DNA of 64,000 nt from Sthenelais limicola (GCA_942159475.1 OW804096.1:13875871-13939870), one strand, 5' to 3'. Shown: positions 50,703 through 61,598, counted from the stretch's first letter. Notes: a model not told the origin generated them from the letters alone. Numbers and translations: made by a program.

Positions 50703-50873
50703 GTTAAGGCTTGTATCTACTGACACGATTATGTTGACGGGGGGCGCGTCGGACGAGATAGATACCTGTCAGGTCAGTGGAGATGCACGGAAAATGAAGA
50801 TCTAGCTCTGACTTGTCAAATTGTCAGGCGTTTTTCCGCCGAGTAACTAGGCTCAGTGGACCCGGGCTTTTAA
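50703..50873. mobile_element. Foldback-like relative (AAGGCTTGTATCTACTGAC)
   Basis: Left AAGGCTTGTATCTACTGACA, right AGGCTCAGTGGACCCGGGCT. Relative of 21228. Confidence 0.5.
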
Positions 50874-50942
50874 TTACCTGTGTTATGCCCTATAAAGCCT
50901 GCCCCACCCACACTGGACGTGGAATTTCTCTAAGCGCTGTGT

Positions 50943-51172
50943 AATAGCGGAACTCCACTGGAGGAACAACGGCGGCGACAAATTTTCTTGTTGCCCACTA
51001 ACAACGGTTCATTTCATGGTTGCAATGAAAACACCAATGGCGGAGTGTCAGATGTGTTGCCACATTCTCTGGAAACTATTGTTTCTGTATGGATATTTGT
51101 TGCAACAAATTACTGGGCAACAACAAAATTTGTTGGCGCCGTTTTTCTCTCTGGTGGAGTCGCCCTATAAAA
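50943..51172. mobile_element. Palindromic MITE, diverged copy (AGCGGAACTCCAC)
   Basis: AATAGCGGAACTCCACTGGA at the left and GTTGGCGCCGTTTTTCTCTC with TGGTGGAGTCGCCCTATA at the right. Shares AACGGCG and GTTGGCGCCGTTTTT with 17701. Confidence 0.65.
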
Positions 51173-51332
51173 TGGACAAAATTTTCTAACAAAACCGCAC
51201 TCAGACCCAGTTTGTTCCTAATAGGTGGCCATAAATTTCACAGCATGTAGAAAAATCGGTCGGTTTGGACCAGGAACGAGAAAATATCAAGCGTTACGCA
51301 TGCGGCCTCATTCCCCGTCCAGTGTGGGTCTA

Positions 51333-51446
51333 AAGGCCCTAGTCCACTAAGCAGATTCTCATGCGATTTTGCGCCGCAGAGGACTCTTTTCCACTTAATT
51401 ATGTGAGAATCGCATGAGAATCGGCGTAGTGGACACGTCCCTTTAG
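51333..51446. mobile_element. Foldback element (fourth copy)
   Basis: TAAAGGCCCTAGTCCACTAA with GCAGATTCTCATGCGATTTT, and GCATGAGAATCGGCGTAGTG with GACACGTCCCTTTAG. Same family as 19193. Confidence 0.75.
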
Positions 51447-51502
51447 GCTTTAATATTTCTCGCATAAAGGGCAGCAGTTCAAACTGAAATCTCACTGGTG
51501 GA

Positions 51503-51590
51503 TGCCCACTATATAGGATTTGAACTCAGTACCATACAAGCCTCTGGGTACAAGGCCAGCCCATCCGACCACTTTAGGCCAATTTAAAAT
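51503..51590 (-). mobile_element. tRNA-like SINE fragment
   Basis: Minus strand: TGGCCTAAAGTGGTCGGATG (A-box-like) and, about 50 bases on, GAGTTCAAATCCTAT (B box). No cloverleaf, so a SINE or tRNA relic. Confidence 0.45.
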
Positions 51591-51636
51591 TGTTCCTGAA
51601 CCATAAAACTTCAGTTTTACCAGTAACCACACAACC

Positions 51637-51753
51637 TATCACCCCCTTTCTGGGTTAGGGGTTGTATTTTACCCTTCTGGGGTAGGGGTTGTATTTTACC
51701 CTTCTGGGTTAGGGGTTATATTTTACCCTTCTGGGGTAGGGGTTGTATTTTAA
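51637..51753. repeat. 29-bp minisatellite, about four copies
   Basis: Units CTTCTGGG(G/T)TAGGGGTTGT plus ATTTTACCC. Near-identical. Confidence 0.85.
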
Positions 51754-51849
51754 CAGGTGCATTATTAATTCAGCGATATCTCATTGTGTCACTTATATTG
51801 AGTTACCTTTATGGTGTCTATACTCTGTCCCAACCCTAGATGACAATGG

Positions 51850-51900
51850 GTCCTTTCAGAACGGTGGAACTTTGGTAAAATAAAGTATTATTCAATTCAA
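51850..51900 (+). mobile_element. Retroposon-like 3' tail
   Basis: AACGGTGGAACTTTGGTAAA ATAAAGTATTATTCAATTCAA: a short AATAAAG signal followed by a TTCAATTCAA tail. Weak, but resembles the tails at 29250 and 17355. Confidence 0.3.
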
Positions 51901-51984
51901 TGAAGGGAAGTTACATTGATCCTGACAGTTCAAATATATTATATTCAAGTATTCACACAGATGATATATTGTGCTAAATATTAA

Positions 51985-52212
51985 GGGATAAATTTTCAGA
52001 AAATGCACAATCTACAGTTCTACACATCTCTCAAATTCTGCTAAATTAGAGTGAAAATTGATAATTACTGAGTATATTCTGTATTATATTCATTCAATAG
52101 ATCTGTCTGGTTATGTTGAACTGTATTTTAAATCTTTAAATTTTCGTCTTAAATTTGGGTTATTTGAGAGGATTGGTGAAGGCCAATTGTACATTTGCTG
52201 AAGATCTGACCC
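51985..52212 (-). mobile_element. GGGTCAG MITE, reverse
   Basis: 228 bp from GGGATAAATTTTCAGAAAAT to GAAGATCTGACCC; the flanking duplication is not clear. Confidence 0.8.
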
Positions 52213-52219
52213 TATGATA

Positions 52220-52910
52220 GAATGTAAAAAAAGACCGTCTCCAAGTTGTCTTAAAGGGACCATGCACTCCTGTATCATCTAGGATAGAGACAGAGTATAA
52301 GATTTGCATTGCGGTGTTGGGTTCCTAAAACAGGGTATATAATTATTATATTTAATCTTGCCTCTTTAAATAAAATAACATCGTTGGTGATTTTAAATAT
52401 AAGAGGAATATATGCAGTGTGTTGGTAAAATGAAAATATCAACTCAATGATGATTGTTTTTATCAAACAAAACTGTTTTTATGTAGATTTGTGCGGATTT
52501 TTGAGCATAGTGTGTGTAAGCTATTTTTGTAATGTACTAATTAATCTCTGTTAATTACTGTAACATTTCAACTCATTTCAAGAAATCAAAATATCATTAC
52601 TTAATTGTCTGAATGGTGAGCCCTGGTTGTTAGTACCAGATAATAATATTTCCCTCAGCTCAGCTAAAGGTTAAATAAACTTTGTATTACAACCTATTGG
52701 TATGAAATATGGTTGAAACCCTCTGTATTATTTGGACGACGTTTTGTTTCCGGGCACTATGATAAATGAGAAATAAAGATGCGCTGAAGCGCCAAGATAT
52801 TTTATATTTGTATTTAGCGTTGTCTCTGGTTTGGGGATCAAGAAGAAAAGAACTTCTCAGGGTGGAAAGTAAGTATTTGTATTTTAACGATTTTATTCGT
52901 GATGTGTTTT
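52220..52910. other. No gene recognised
   Basis: AT-rich; nothing nameable. Confidence 0.5.
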
Positions 52911-52914
52911 ATTT

Positions 52915-53305
52915 CATGAAAATGAGTCATAAGTCGCAAAAAATGGATTTTGAGATATCATTACATTAGAAAAGATAAGACCAAGTCTATTCCAACGATA
53001 GTAAACAGTCTAATAATTTAATAAGTATTTCCAGACTTTAAGTTTGATATTTTATTTTTGAAAAGAAAAGTTTGCAATATTTCTGGGGGGCAATAACCAG
53101 TTAAGTAATTAAATATACTCCATCTGAGGACCTTTAAAACGAGAGGATATATTTAATACATTGTCCTGAAATTTGATACATCGACTGACGTAACTATGGG
53201 GGATAGACTCGCCAAAAATCAGAACATTCCAATAAAGTGATCTTATAAAATAAAAACTTTGAAAAATATCATTTTTGCGACTTAGGACTGATTTTCCTAA
53301 AACGG
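52915..53305 (+). mobile_element. TIR element, AAGTCGCAAAA family
   Basis: About 390 bp from ATGAAAATGAGTCATAAGTC with GCAAAAAATGG to TTTGCGACTTAGGACTGATT with TTCCTAAAACGG. The copy at 61912 is its reverse complement through most of the interior (CTTTAAGTTTGATATTTTAT here, its complement there). Inverted termini carry the GTCGCAAAA core. Non-coding. Confidence 0.6.
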
Positions 53306-53309
53306 ATCA

Positions 53310-53635
53310 CATTTAGCCAAGCGTTTTGTGATACACAATGTTCTCAGTCAAAGCTAATGAGAAAAACAATACTAGTAAAGATTTACAAGTGAGCAAATAT
53401 CGACAAAATGTGTGCTACTAATGACATCTCAGTTGAGTTAAGCATTGAGCCACAATTAGAAAAGTTAAAGGAATAATTGTAAGAACAAGTGCAGAAAGAA
53501 GAGCATCATCAGACTACATCACAGATAGACTTTCGGGCGTCTACATACTATTATTATGATATTCCATGGAAAAGGAAAAATTATCCGTAATATTCCAGGA
53601 TTCCATGATGTAATGATGTGAATTATCTAATTATC
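53310..53635. other. No gene recognised
   Basis: AT-rich sequence, no features found. Confidence 0.5.
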
Positions 53636-53639
53636 TAAG

Positions 53640-53764
53640 ACGAGGCGTTTTTATGGGAATATAATGACATTTTGTGGTCTTAATGGTATTAATTACAATG
53701 GCACTTTGACGTGAGAGGCTTTTCCTTCGTTTGAAGGAACTCTCTTAACTGTGGGCCTAGACTG
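53640..53764 (-). mobile_element. TCTAGG-family, left-truncated
   Basis: GACGAGGCGTTTTTATGGGA through GTGGGCCTAGACTG. Confidence 0.75.
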
Positions 53765-54168
53765 ACTTCTACGGGGATTAGATCCCTCCATTCAGGGTCC
53801 CTGTCGGGCCTGGCAAGCTATGAATTTGGGAAATTAAATTCAAAGCCTGGAAAAAGGGCATTTTGGTCGAAAGGTCTGGAAATTCATCTAGGCCTTGATT
53901 TATGTTGGAATCTTAACCTATCTTATCTATTAAATGGCTTTGAAATTATCGAAAGTTATCAGTTGATTACATTTTCCCCTGACCCGTCTCTCTCACACCA
54001 TACACTTGTTGACCGTTGAAGTCAAAGTTAAAAGACGGTATTTGGTATAAAAACTGAATATAAAACTTGTTAAATACATTATTGGCTTAATAATTAAATT
54101 AATAATAAAACCCCATGGTCTATTAGGGTTTTGAAAAATCACTGAAATGGGCCGTGAAATGCCTTGAA

Positions 54169-54372
54169 CAGTCTAGGTACAAACCCTCAAATCAGATAAG
54201 AATGGTATGTCAGGGCTAAACGCCAACTGCGCTAATCGGTTTGCTGGTCTAGGATTCGGCGATCTAAAGGGAATATAATAACATTTTGGGGTCTTAATGG
54301 AATTTTAATGGCACTGTGAGGCGAAAGGCTTTCCCTGTGTTTGAAGGGACTCTCAACTTTGAGCGTAGACTG
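54169..54372 (-). mobile_element. TCTAGG-family repeat, full length
   Basis: 204 bp from CAGTCTAGGTACAAACCCTC to TTGAGCGTAGACTG. Confidence 0.8.
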
Positions 54373-54479
54373 AATTTGTTCTGACCAAAAGCGTGGAGAC
54401 CCTGCTTCTGATTTATTACTATTTCCTTTATTTATTGTTGTTTGGGGAAGAAATCAAGACTCCGCCCATATTTTTTGGG

Positions 54480-54570
54480 GGAACATAATTTTTATTCAGG
54501 CTTACATTTACATTTTTAACACGCTCACCCTAGGGGTGATTTTCGTAGCGCCCTGCTACTTTCTTTGGCA
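54480..54570 (-). mobile_element. Possible antisense retroposon 3' end
   Basis: Minus strand reads GAAAGTAGCAGGGCGCTACG through GTAAATGTAAGCCTGAATAA AAATTATG, resembling a LINE or SINE 3' end. Not assignable to a family by eye. Confidence 0.3.
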
Positions 54571-54786
54571 CATCAAGGTAATCTACTCATTATACATTCA
54601 TTTGGAAATATAACTATTTTCTATACAACCTACTGTGTCTTCTAGTTTCTTCTACAAAGCCAAATTACGCTCTCTCAAACAAAAAACAAGAAACATACAT
54701 GATTATATGAAAGATGATGAAGGAGATGATGTATGAGGTAAGAAATAATGTGGTGAAAAAGGTACCTGTCTAAAATATTTACAATT

Positions 54787-55005
54787 TTACAATATATTGA
54801 ACAACTTATGACCACTTAGAGGTGCGGATTGTACATCCCCTGACACACCCTGACTCTTGTGCGTGTCTCTGTGTGACGCGTGTGTGGCTCTGCGTGCTGC
54901 CCTGAAAAAGAGAAGAAAAAGTCCATTTCCTTTTCCCTTGTCATTGATAGACACCTCAATACGTGACGAGGGAGTGTCAGGAACCACTACGCACGACTGC
55001 ACCAC
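54787..55005 (-). CDS. Orphan ORF, 72 aa, possible terminal exon
   Basis: Minus-strand frame with normal composition (VVVPDTPSSRIEVSIND). Within it, on the minus strand, CTTCTCTTTTTCAG at about 54907-54894 is a plausible acceptor. A second frame from there reads GSTQSHTRVTQRHAQESGCV to a TAA near 54807. Which, if either, is coding cannot be decided. It lies about 220 bases upstream (minus sense) of the retroposon-like tail at 54570. Confidence 0.2.
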   Translation of the reverse strand: MVQSCVVVPDTPSSRIEVSINDKGKGNGLFLLFFRAARRATHASHRDTHKSQGVSGDVQSAPLSGHKLFNIL

Positions 55006-55009
55006 ACGA

Positions 55010-55945
55010 TTGCCACAAATTTAAAACACGATGCAATTTATCTCTGTAAAACAGATAATAGGATGTATATATACCGATTTCAGCCACTTCAGTGATATCT
55101 TCTGATGGGTGTATCTCAATGCTATCACGACAAACACCATCTTACAAAATGTACTCATGTCATGACTTATAGGGCTGAGTTTATCAATATTCTGCTGCGG
55201 TTATATGTATAAAGACAAGAATCTAAAGTCAAATCGGTCAAGCAAAAACGGCCGCTGAATTGATCAATATTCTGGTGCTATTATATAATATATGTTGATT
55301 AAAGAATATGAGGAAGAATAAGTGAAGCCAACACGGAAAAGCATTTTGTTGTAAAAAATAGCTTTTGGCAGACACTGAGAGTGCATCTTTAAAATTAAAT
55401 ACTGTATGGTATTATTTTAACGTCCACTATGTTATTGTAAAAACTATTATTATAATTATGTATAATTATGATTTGGTTTGTAATGGACAAACGTGACGCA
55501 AATCATGGCAAATGACGCAATGTTACAAGCATTGCATTTCCTATCTAATTCTCATTCCTCCATACTAATTACTTATCATTATCAATTCAATTTTACCAAA
55601 CTTCAATTTCTTTTATAACTCATCTCTTTTACTAATTTTAACATTACCACAAATTTACACTTTTATACAAATTATTTATTATAAATATTTTATATAAACT
55701 TCTTTAATTGAATAAATATTTAATTTCCTAAACCTGCCTTCACCTTCCATTCCTTCCATAATATCGGCGAGTCAGCAATGTGGTTGGTCTCATGCATGAA
55801 GTAGTACACTATTGGATAACGTTGGTTTCCCAGCTTTGAAAGTTTTCAGATCGGGTTACGTTAATACAGCAAAAAATGAAATATCAATAAGGTAAATACT
55901 AAATACATTAACAAATCAGTGTGTAATAAACATTTGGTATAAAAA
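55010..55945. other. No gene recognised
   Basis: Very AT-rich. A small repeated phrase (TGATCAATATTCTG) near 55170-55270 is the only structure. Confidence 0.5.
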
Positions 55946-55948
55946 TTG

Positions 55949-56203
55949 TTAATAGGGAGGTTCAGCAAGTCTAACGTATACCTAAACGTAAACGTATCCG
56001 TATCTCTGATATACAAACATAACATTAAAAGGAAGAAAGAGGTTCAGCAAAACATGGCGGGGAAAACGTAACGTAACATACCGCGCAAAATATCTCATCT
56101 CACAATCTATTTTTCATACATAAAATTGTGACGCAATTCTAAAAAATGATACAGATACGGTTACGTAATTGAGGTAGGCTTGCTTGCGGAACCTCCCTAT
56201 TAC
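55949..56203. mobile_element. MITE with TAATAGGGAGGTTC termini
   Basis: 255 bp with inverted ends TAATAGGGAGGTTCAGCAAG and CTTGCTTGCGGAACCTCCCT with ATTA. The inner arms carry ACGTATCCGTATCTCTG versus CAGATACGGTTACGTAA. The interior has GAGGTTCAGCAAAACATGGC, a repeat of the arm. Single full copy seen here. Confidence 0.65.
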
Positions 56204-56215
56204 TTAATTAAGGCA

Positions 56216-56552
56216 ATAGGGGATTTGCATGTCTGTCACAGTGCATGCTGGGATGGATTCAGCTCAAATCTGACATACAAATATTTGGCAAAATTTTTAT
56301 CAAAATTTGCAAAAATGATTTTACCAATATCATTGCTTGTATAAATGATCAATGAAAACCAAATGCATGATGGAAAAGATGTGGACTTGTGTCATGGAAA
56401 CATGTATAACATATAGATATTGACATTGGATCATTGATAAATAATAGTCCATGCTGAACATGGCATGTTTTCTATAGATTTTACACTGTACCATTAGTCC
56501 CATAATTCCATGCGAATCAAGATTCAAAATGGCGGCTATGCAAGTCCCCTAT
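56216..56552 (+). mobile_element. GGGGATTTGCAT-family, full length
   Basis: About 337 bp from ATAGGGGATTTGCATGTCTG to ATGCAAGTCCCCTAT, 13 bases after the element at 55949. The interior is closely similar to 1346. Confidence 0.8.
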
Positions 56553-56777
56553 TGCACTCATTGGAAAACCTGCTCATGCACAAAAGTGCAGTGGGGCAGA
56601 GCGACCAAACAAGACACCTCAGCGGTGGACAGGTGGAGGGGGAGGGGGGGGGGGGGCGGCAGGGCATGTGAGTATAAAGTGTCAGCGATGTTCAACCAAT
56701 TTAGTGAGTGTGAGTGTGTGTGCCATGGTAGTTGGGGCTTCATTATGCTCTATATAACATTAGTCTAAGTATCATAT

Positions 56778-57013
56778 GGGTCACATTTTCCGAAAATGTA
56801 CAATTCACCTTACCTATTCTCTCAAATAACCCAAATTTAAGACAAAAATCAGGTTCAAAATACAGTTCAACATAACCAAACAGACTGTTTGAATCAAGGC
56901 AATACCAAATATACCCATATATATACCTAGTGTTGATGATTTTTCAGTCCAATTTAGCAGAATTTACAAAATATGTTGATCTGTCAATTGTACACATTCT
57001 GATAATCTGACCC
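56778..57013 (+). mobile_element. GGGTCAG MITE, TSD ATAT
   Basis: 236 bp from GGGTCACATTTTCCGAAAAT to GATAATCTGACCC, ATAT on both sides. Confidence 0.85.
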
Positions 57014-57117
57014 ATATCGGTACTTGAGGTATACTATACGATCAATAAAGTCACTGAATTAATGTTAAATCATTCATTTTCGTCCCACTGCACATATAAT
57101 TAATCAATCTAATTTTT

Positions 57118-57319
57118 GCACTAGATCCAAACCCTCAGATCAGAGAAGAATGGTATGTCAGTGATTAGACGCCTCCCTCGCTAATCGGTTTCATGGCCTA
57201 GGACCCGACCTTCTTATGGGAATATAATGACATTTTGCGGTCTTAATTGAATGGCACTTTGCGGTGGGTTTGAGGTGAGAGACTCTCCCTTCGTTTGAAG
57301 GGACTCTCCCAACTTTTCT
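57118..57319 (-). mobile_element. TCTAGG-family repeat
   Basis: 202 bp from GCACTAGATCCAAACCCTCA to GGGACTCTCCCAACTTTTCTG. The right terminus is slightly eroded. Confidence 0.8.
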
Positions 57320-57609
57320 GTTCTGTATATATATATATAGAATTTTTATTCAAGTTTTAGTCAGGTACAAGAAGCGGACACAAAATCTAAAATTAGCAAG
57401 CTAAGATTAGTTCTTCCATCTAGCCCTAGACCGTTAATGTTAATGTTCTGTAATAAAATACAAGAATCAAATGAACCAGAATAACAACGAAATAAAACAA
57501 AATCTGGTGTAGGCTTCATGCCGATCTACAGGAGATTACCTGTTAAGTATTTATTCCAAAATATAGAAGACTAATGTTGTAATACCGCCTCATGCAAATC
57601 TATGTATAA

Positions 57610-57844
57610 GGGTCAGATTTTCAGAAAATGCACAATCTACAGTTCTACACGTCTATCAAATTCTGCTAAATTAGAGTGAAAATTGATAAATATTAGGTAT
57701 ATCTGATTGTATTCTGTATTATATTCATTCAATAAATCTGTCTGGTTATGTTGAACTGTATTTTGAACCTGATTTTCTTCTTAAATTTGGGTTATTTGAG
57801 ACGATTGGTCAAGGCGAATTGTACATTTTCTGGCGATTTGACCC
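57610..57844 (-). mobile_element. GGGTCAG MITE, TSD ATAA
   Basis: 235 bp from GGGTCAGATTTTCAGAAAAT to GCGATTTGACCC, ATAA on both flanks. Shares ATTCTGTATTATATTCATTC with copies at 51985 and 47389 (a reverse subfamily). Confidence 0.85.
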
Positions 57845-58040
57845 ATAAATTAAAGGGGCAATGTCTTCTCTTTTTTTCTTTTTTTTTAAACTTTTATTTT
57901 CTTTAACCTGCCATCCGACAATATCTTCTTTACCAGCGTCAAATCTTTGAGGAAAAGGGTCGACAGGCACGATTGGGTTGTTATAGAATGCACCATGTGT
58001 CAATCAAATAAAACCGATGTTAAAAAAAAATTATCTTGTG

Positions 58041-58288
58041 GGTCAGATTTTGTGGAAATGTACGATTCACCTTCCCCAATCCTCTCAAATAATCCAAATC
58101 TACGAGAAGAATTACGTTCAAAATGCAATTTAACACGAAGGAAGAGATAGTTTTAAACATCACGATAATAGGCCTATGTATGCCAAAATTACTCAAATAT
58201 ACATGGCATCTATCATATAACAGTCTAATTTAGCAGAAGTTACCAAATTTGTAGAGCTGACAATTGTAGATTTTCTGAAAATCTGACC
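58041..58288 (+). mobile_element. GGGTCAG MITE
   Basis: 248 bp from GGGTCAGATTTTGTGGAAAT to GAAAATCTGACC. Confidence 0.8.
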
Positions 58289-58613
58289 AGTGGCTGACCA
58301 ATGCCCAATGCCCAATGGCTGACCAATGAGGCTTGGGTGTCAGTCCAGTTCTGAGACTCATAAACATGAGTTGGTCAATTTGGCATTTGAACTTGGGTTG
58401 GACATAAAAGGTTGGGGCTGTGGAAGGGTAAAGTTATTCGCTTCCTGACATTGCCATATGCACACACTAAGTCTTGGCACTACAGCCGGCAGAGATATGG
58501 TAAACCACCATCATCCTGAATCTTGGAGATTGAGTTGAGTTTGAATCTTCGTAGCCTAGCGTCACTCAGGTAAGAAACTTTTTTTTAAAAAAAAAAGGTT
58601 TTATTCAACATAA

Positions 58614-58726
58614 GGGTCAGATCTTCAGAAAATGTACAATTCGCCTTCACCAATCTTCTCAAATAACCCACATTTAAGACAAAAATGGGCTTCAAAATGC
58701 AGTTTAACATAACAGAACTGATACTT
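58614..58726 (+). mobile_element. GGGTCAG MITE, left half only
   Basis: GGGTCAGATCTTCAGAAAAT to CATAACAGAACTGATACTTT. The interior is broken at about 58726, and a separate unrelated segment follows. Confidence 0.75.
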
Positions 58727-59092
58727 TCCCAAACCGACCTCAGAGAGAACTAGAAAATCCTTTATTGTTACCAATCACCCAATCTGTGGAATGAGCTACT
58801 GAGAGAAATAAAGGAATATGAAACACAAATGTATAAATTTATTTTCGCGCGGATACCTTTCCGCGCATTAAGCACTTTGACACCTTTTCGCACAGATTTA
58901 AATTCGCACAGCAAGGAAGCCTCACACCTTGTTTATGCACTTATATGCAATTATAGATTCGCGCCGGATTTATTTTCACGCATAAATGTCGGTGCGCTAA
59001 AATAGTGAAAATAAATACTGCGCCAATATTAATACGTTTACAGTATAGCCTGCTACTCATCCTTGTGGTATTTATAGTCCCTCTACCAAGAA

Positions 59093-59327
59093 TAGGGGAT
59101 TCGTATGTGCCAATGCGCATGTCTGTTACAGTGCATCATGAGATGGATTCTATTGAAATCTGATTCTATTGAAACAAATATTTGGCAAGATTTTTATCGA
59201 AAATTGCAAGAATGTTTTCACCAATATCATAACTTTTATAAAATGATCTATGAAAACCAAATGGATGATGGGAAAGATGGGGATTTGTGTCATGGAAACA
59301 TGTCTACTATATGGATACATGAATAAG
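59093..59327 (+). mobile_element. GGGGATTTGCAT-family, right-truncated
   Basis: AATAGGGGATTCGTATGTGC to ATGTCTACTATATGGATACA. It is cut where the MITE fragment at 59326 begins, so the MITE's left end may have been lost in the same rearrangement. Confidence 0.7.
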
Positions 59328-59525
59328 CAGCTGTACACAATAAGTAAGTTCTGCTAAATTAGGCTGAAATTTGGTCAATACTTGGTGAATTCGGGTATAT
59401 TCGGCATTGCATTGATTCTAGCAATCTGTTTGGTTATGTTGAGCTATATTTTGAACTGTATTTTCGTCTGAAATTTGGGTTATTTCAGAAGAAGATGAAT
59501 TGTACATTTTCTGAAAATCTGACCC
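59326..59525 (-). mobile_element. GGGTCAG MITE, right part only
   Basis: GCAGCTGTACACAATAAGTA to CATTTTCTGAAAATCTGACC C. No left terminus. Confidence 0.75.
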
Positions 59526-59619
59526 ACTAGACCTTAGCAGTTGTTCCTTCCTAGGTTCAAAGGAACAAGTAGTATACATAAATAGGCCTATTGCTCACTC
59601 GACGCACATATTATTACTA

Positions 59620-60070
59620 CAGTGGAACCTCGCATAAAGACCACCTCTCTATAGAGACCACCCCTCTATTAAGACCAGTTTCTCTCAGTCCCGAATTGCT
59701 TTTCTCTTATTAGATTAGCCCCTCTAATGAGACCACCTCGCTATGAGACCACAAATCGCTCAGTCCCAAGGGAGGTCTCAATAGAGAGTGAGTGAGTGAG
59801 ATTGGTTGCTTTACGCCCTTATCAACACTTTGAAGTGTTATATCAAGGGCGGGAGAGCTGAGAGGGAGGCAGTTTATGATCATACCCAGGACATAGAGAT
59901 AGAGAAGAAGGACGAGAGAGAAAGAGAAAAGAGACAGAAAGGCACTTTATGGTCATACCCAGGACCAGGCACTTTAAGGTCTTACCCAGGACCAGGCACT
60001 TTAAGGTCTTACCCAGGACCAGGCACTTTAAGGTCTTACCCAGGACCGTCTCAATAGAGAGGTTCCACTG
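59620..60070. mobile_element. Pogo-like MITE with TA duplication, host of a nested insert
   Basis: CAGTGGAACCTCGCATAAAG at the left and AGAGAGGTTCCACTG at the right, with TA on both sides. Such 12-13 base termini and TA duplications fit pogo/Tigger-type Tc1-mariner MITEs. The interior has several GAGACCACCTC phrases. A separate element (59789-60047) sits inside it. Confidence 0.7.
59789..60047 (+). mobile_element. (TGAG)n-tailed retroposon-like element, nested
   Basis: TGAGTGAGTGAGATTGGTTG, then a hairpin (AACACTTTGAAGTGTT), AAGGGCGGGAGAGCTG and four 27-bp units of GGCACTTTAAGGTCTTACCC AGGACCA. The 14-bp sequence GTCTCAATAGAGAG abuts it on both sides (59775-59788, 60048-60061). Related element at 34920. 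Confidence 0.75.
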
Positions 60071-60188
60071 TATATAATTCATATCATGGCAACAAGGGAG
60101 CCATTGCCACATACAAGCAATAGGCGATAAGTAATGGTTTGTATGGCAAATATTTCTTTTAAAGAATGAATAATTGATTTTGTTACAG

Positions 60189-61181
60189 AGGAATCTACTG
60201 AAGATGACCACCACCAGTTAGGGTCAGCAGATGCACCAAATTACTTACCACCACCAGAAATTACAGTTGACTTTGAGATTAGAGATTACTTAGATGTGAC
60301 GCCACCGCCACCACCGCCACCACCACCCCCACCGCTACCACCACCACCACCACCACCGCTACCACCACCACACATTATAGATCACCACAAGTAGCTACAA
60401 GTTACAGCACCAAAACAAGTTACAGACGACGGAATGATGGAGCGAAGACGTCGCATGCAGAGATACATAATGGAGAAGGAACTTGAAGGATTGGTGGAGA
60501 ATGTAATGGAGGAGAAAGTTGAAAAAATGTTGGAGAGGAAATGGAGTGCAATGAAAGAAATGATGCGTGATAAACTCATTTCAGTAATAGGGGAAGATTG
60601 TCTCAGTGCAGAAGATATTGATTACATTATGAAAGTGGGAAACGATCTGTCATCACCACAAGTTATAGCACCAGCACCAGAACAAGTTACAGACAACGGA
60701 ATGGTGGAGAGAGTAAAAATGGAGAAGAAAGTTGAAGAATTGTTGGAGAGAGTAATGTGGCTCAAAGTTGAAGAAATGGTGGAGAGCGAATGGTTAGCAA
60801 TGGAACAAACTATGCGGGATAGACTTATTTCAGTAACAGGAGGGGAAAATGTTCTTCATGAAGAAGAGATAGATGACATTATGGCATGGGGAAACAAACT
60901 TGAAGAGTGTAAGACGGAGGCAGAAAATATGATCAAAGAAGAGATGGGAGAAGAGAGGGAATGGATGGAGGAGGCCAAAGAGATCGTTGAGAGAGGAGAC
61001 AATATAGCTGAGGGAGAAGACGATATGGAGGAAAAGAGGGAATGGACGGAGATGCTGATAAATGGAGTTCGTCGGCAAATGCAATTTGAAAGACAAGAGG
61101 CACAGAAACGGAGACAGGAACAGAGAGACCATGATAATAGGATACCTTATTGGGTTCTATCAGCCATGCTAGATCATAATG
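60189..61181 (+). pseudogene. Coiled-coil, proline-rich gene exon with an in-frame stop
   Basis: A single open exon apart from one TAG at 60392-60394. Acceptor TTGTTACAG; incoming phase 1. Residues before the TAG: acidic start (ESTEDDHHQL), then a Pro-rich run. After it the frame is open from the ATG at 60434, giving a highly charged helix (EEKVEKMLERKWSAMKEMM) with a tandem internal repeat: residues KVEKMLERKWSAMKEMMRDK match KVEEMVESEWLAMEQTMRDR, and the linker APxxEQVTDxG recurs. A GTATTT donor at 61182 ends it phase 1. I recognise no family. The TAG could be a nonsense mutation, a polymorphism, an assembly error or a real 5' boundary with translation from 60434. Confidence 0.45.
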
Positions 61182-61479
61182 GTATTTATTACTGTGCGAA
61201 TTCTATAGTGTACAGTCGTATTGGAATAATTTATATTGACCATTACTTGGGGTTATCATGGCAACCAATCTGGTTTTATTTTACTAAGATTACCGGTAAA
61301 ATTCAGATTTTTGACTCGATTTTTTTTATATTTTCACAATTGAAAGTATGTATAATAAATCTGTTAACTAACTCGTTGGTTTCAGTCACTTAGAATATTG
61401 CACTCGTTGCTACACAACTCATGCAATATTCCCGCTCCTTCAACCAGCTCGTTATTTAACCTGTATTAATTGATTACAG

Positions 61480-61598
61480 AGGGAAAATTGCTGACAAAAC
61501 CCCCTCCCCCAAGAATAGATCAAACAGTGGATGAGTATGAGGACATATGGCGGGAGGCAAAAGAGCTGCGAGAAAGGTTAAAAAGTGGAAGACGTTAG
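61480..61598 (+). CDS. Coiled-coil gene, candidate last coding exon
   Basis: Acceptor TGATTACAG and incoming phase 1 match the preceding donor. Reads GKLLTKPPPPRIDQTVDEYE then DIWREAKELRERLKSGRR to TAG. The exon continues to 61616, where GTAAGT is a perfect donor. A shifted frame is open from an ATG at 61545 through that donor and into a candidate exon at 63347, so the true 3' structure is open. Confidence 0.45.

Noticed and set aside
58561..58580. Possible first exon donor (CAG|GTAAGA) for the coiled-coil gene
   Set aside because: The frame that would feed phase 1 contains a TAG just upstream, so it does not connect as coding. It could only be a non-coding exon.
60830..61132. 100-aa minus ORF
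   Set aside because: Antisense shadow of the coiled-coil exon.
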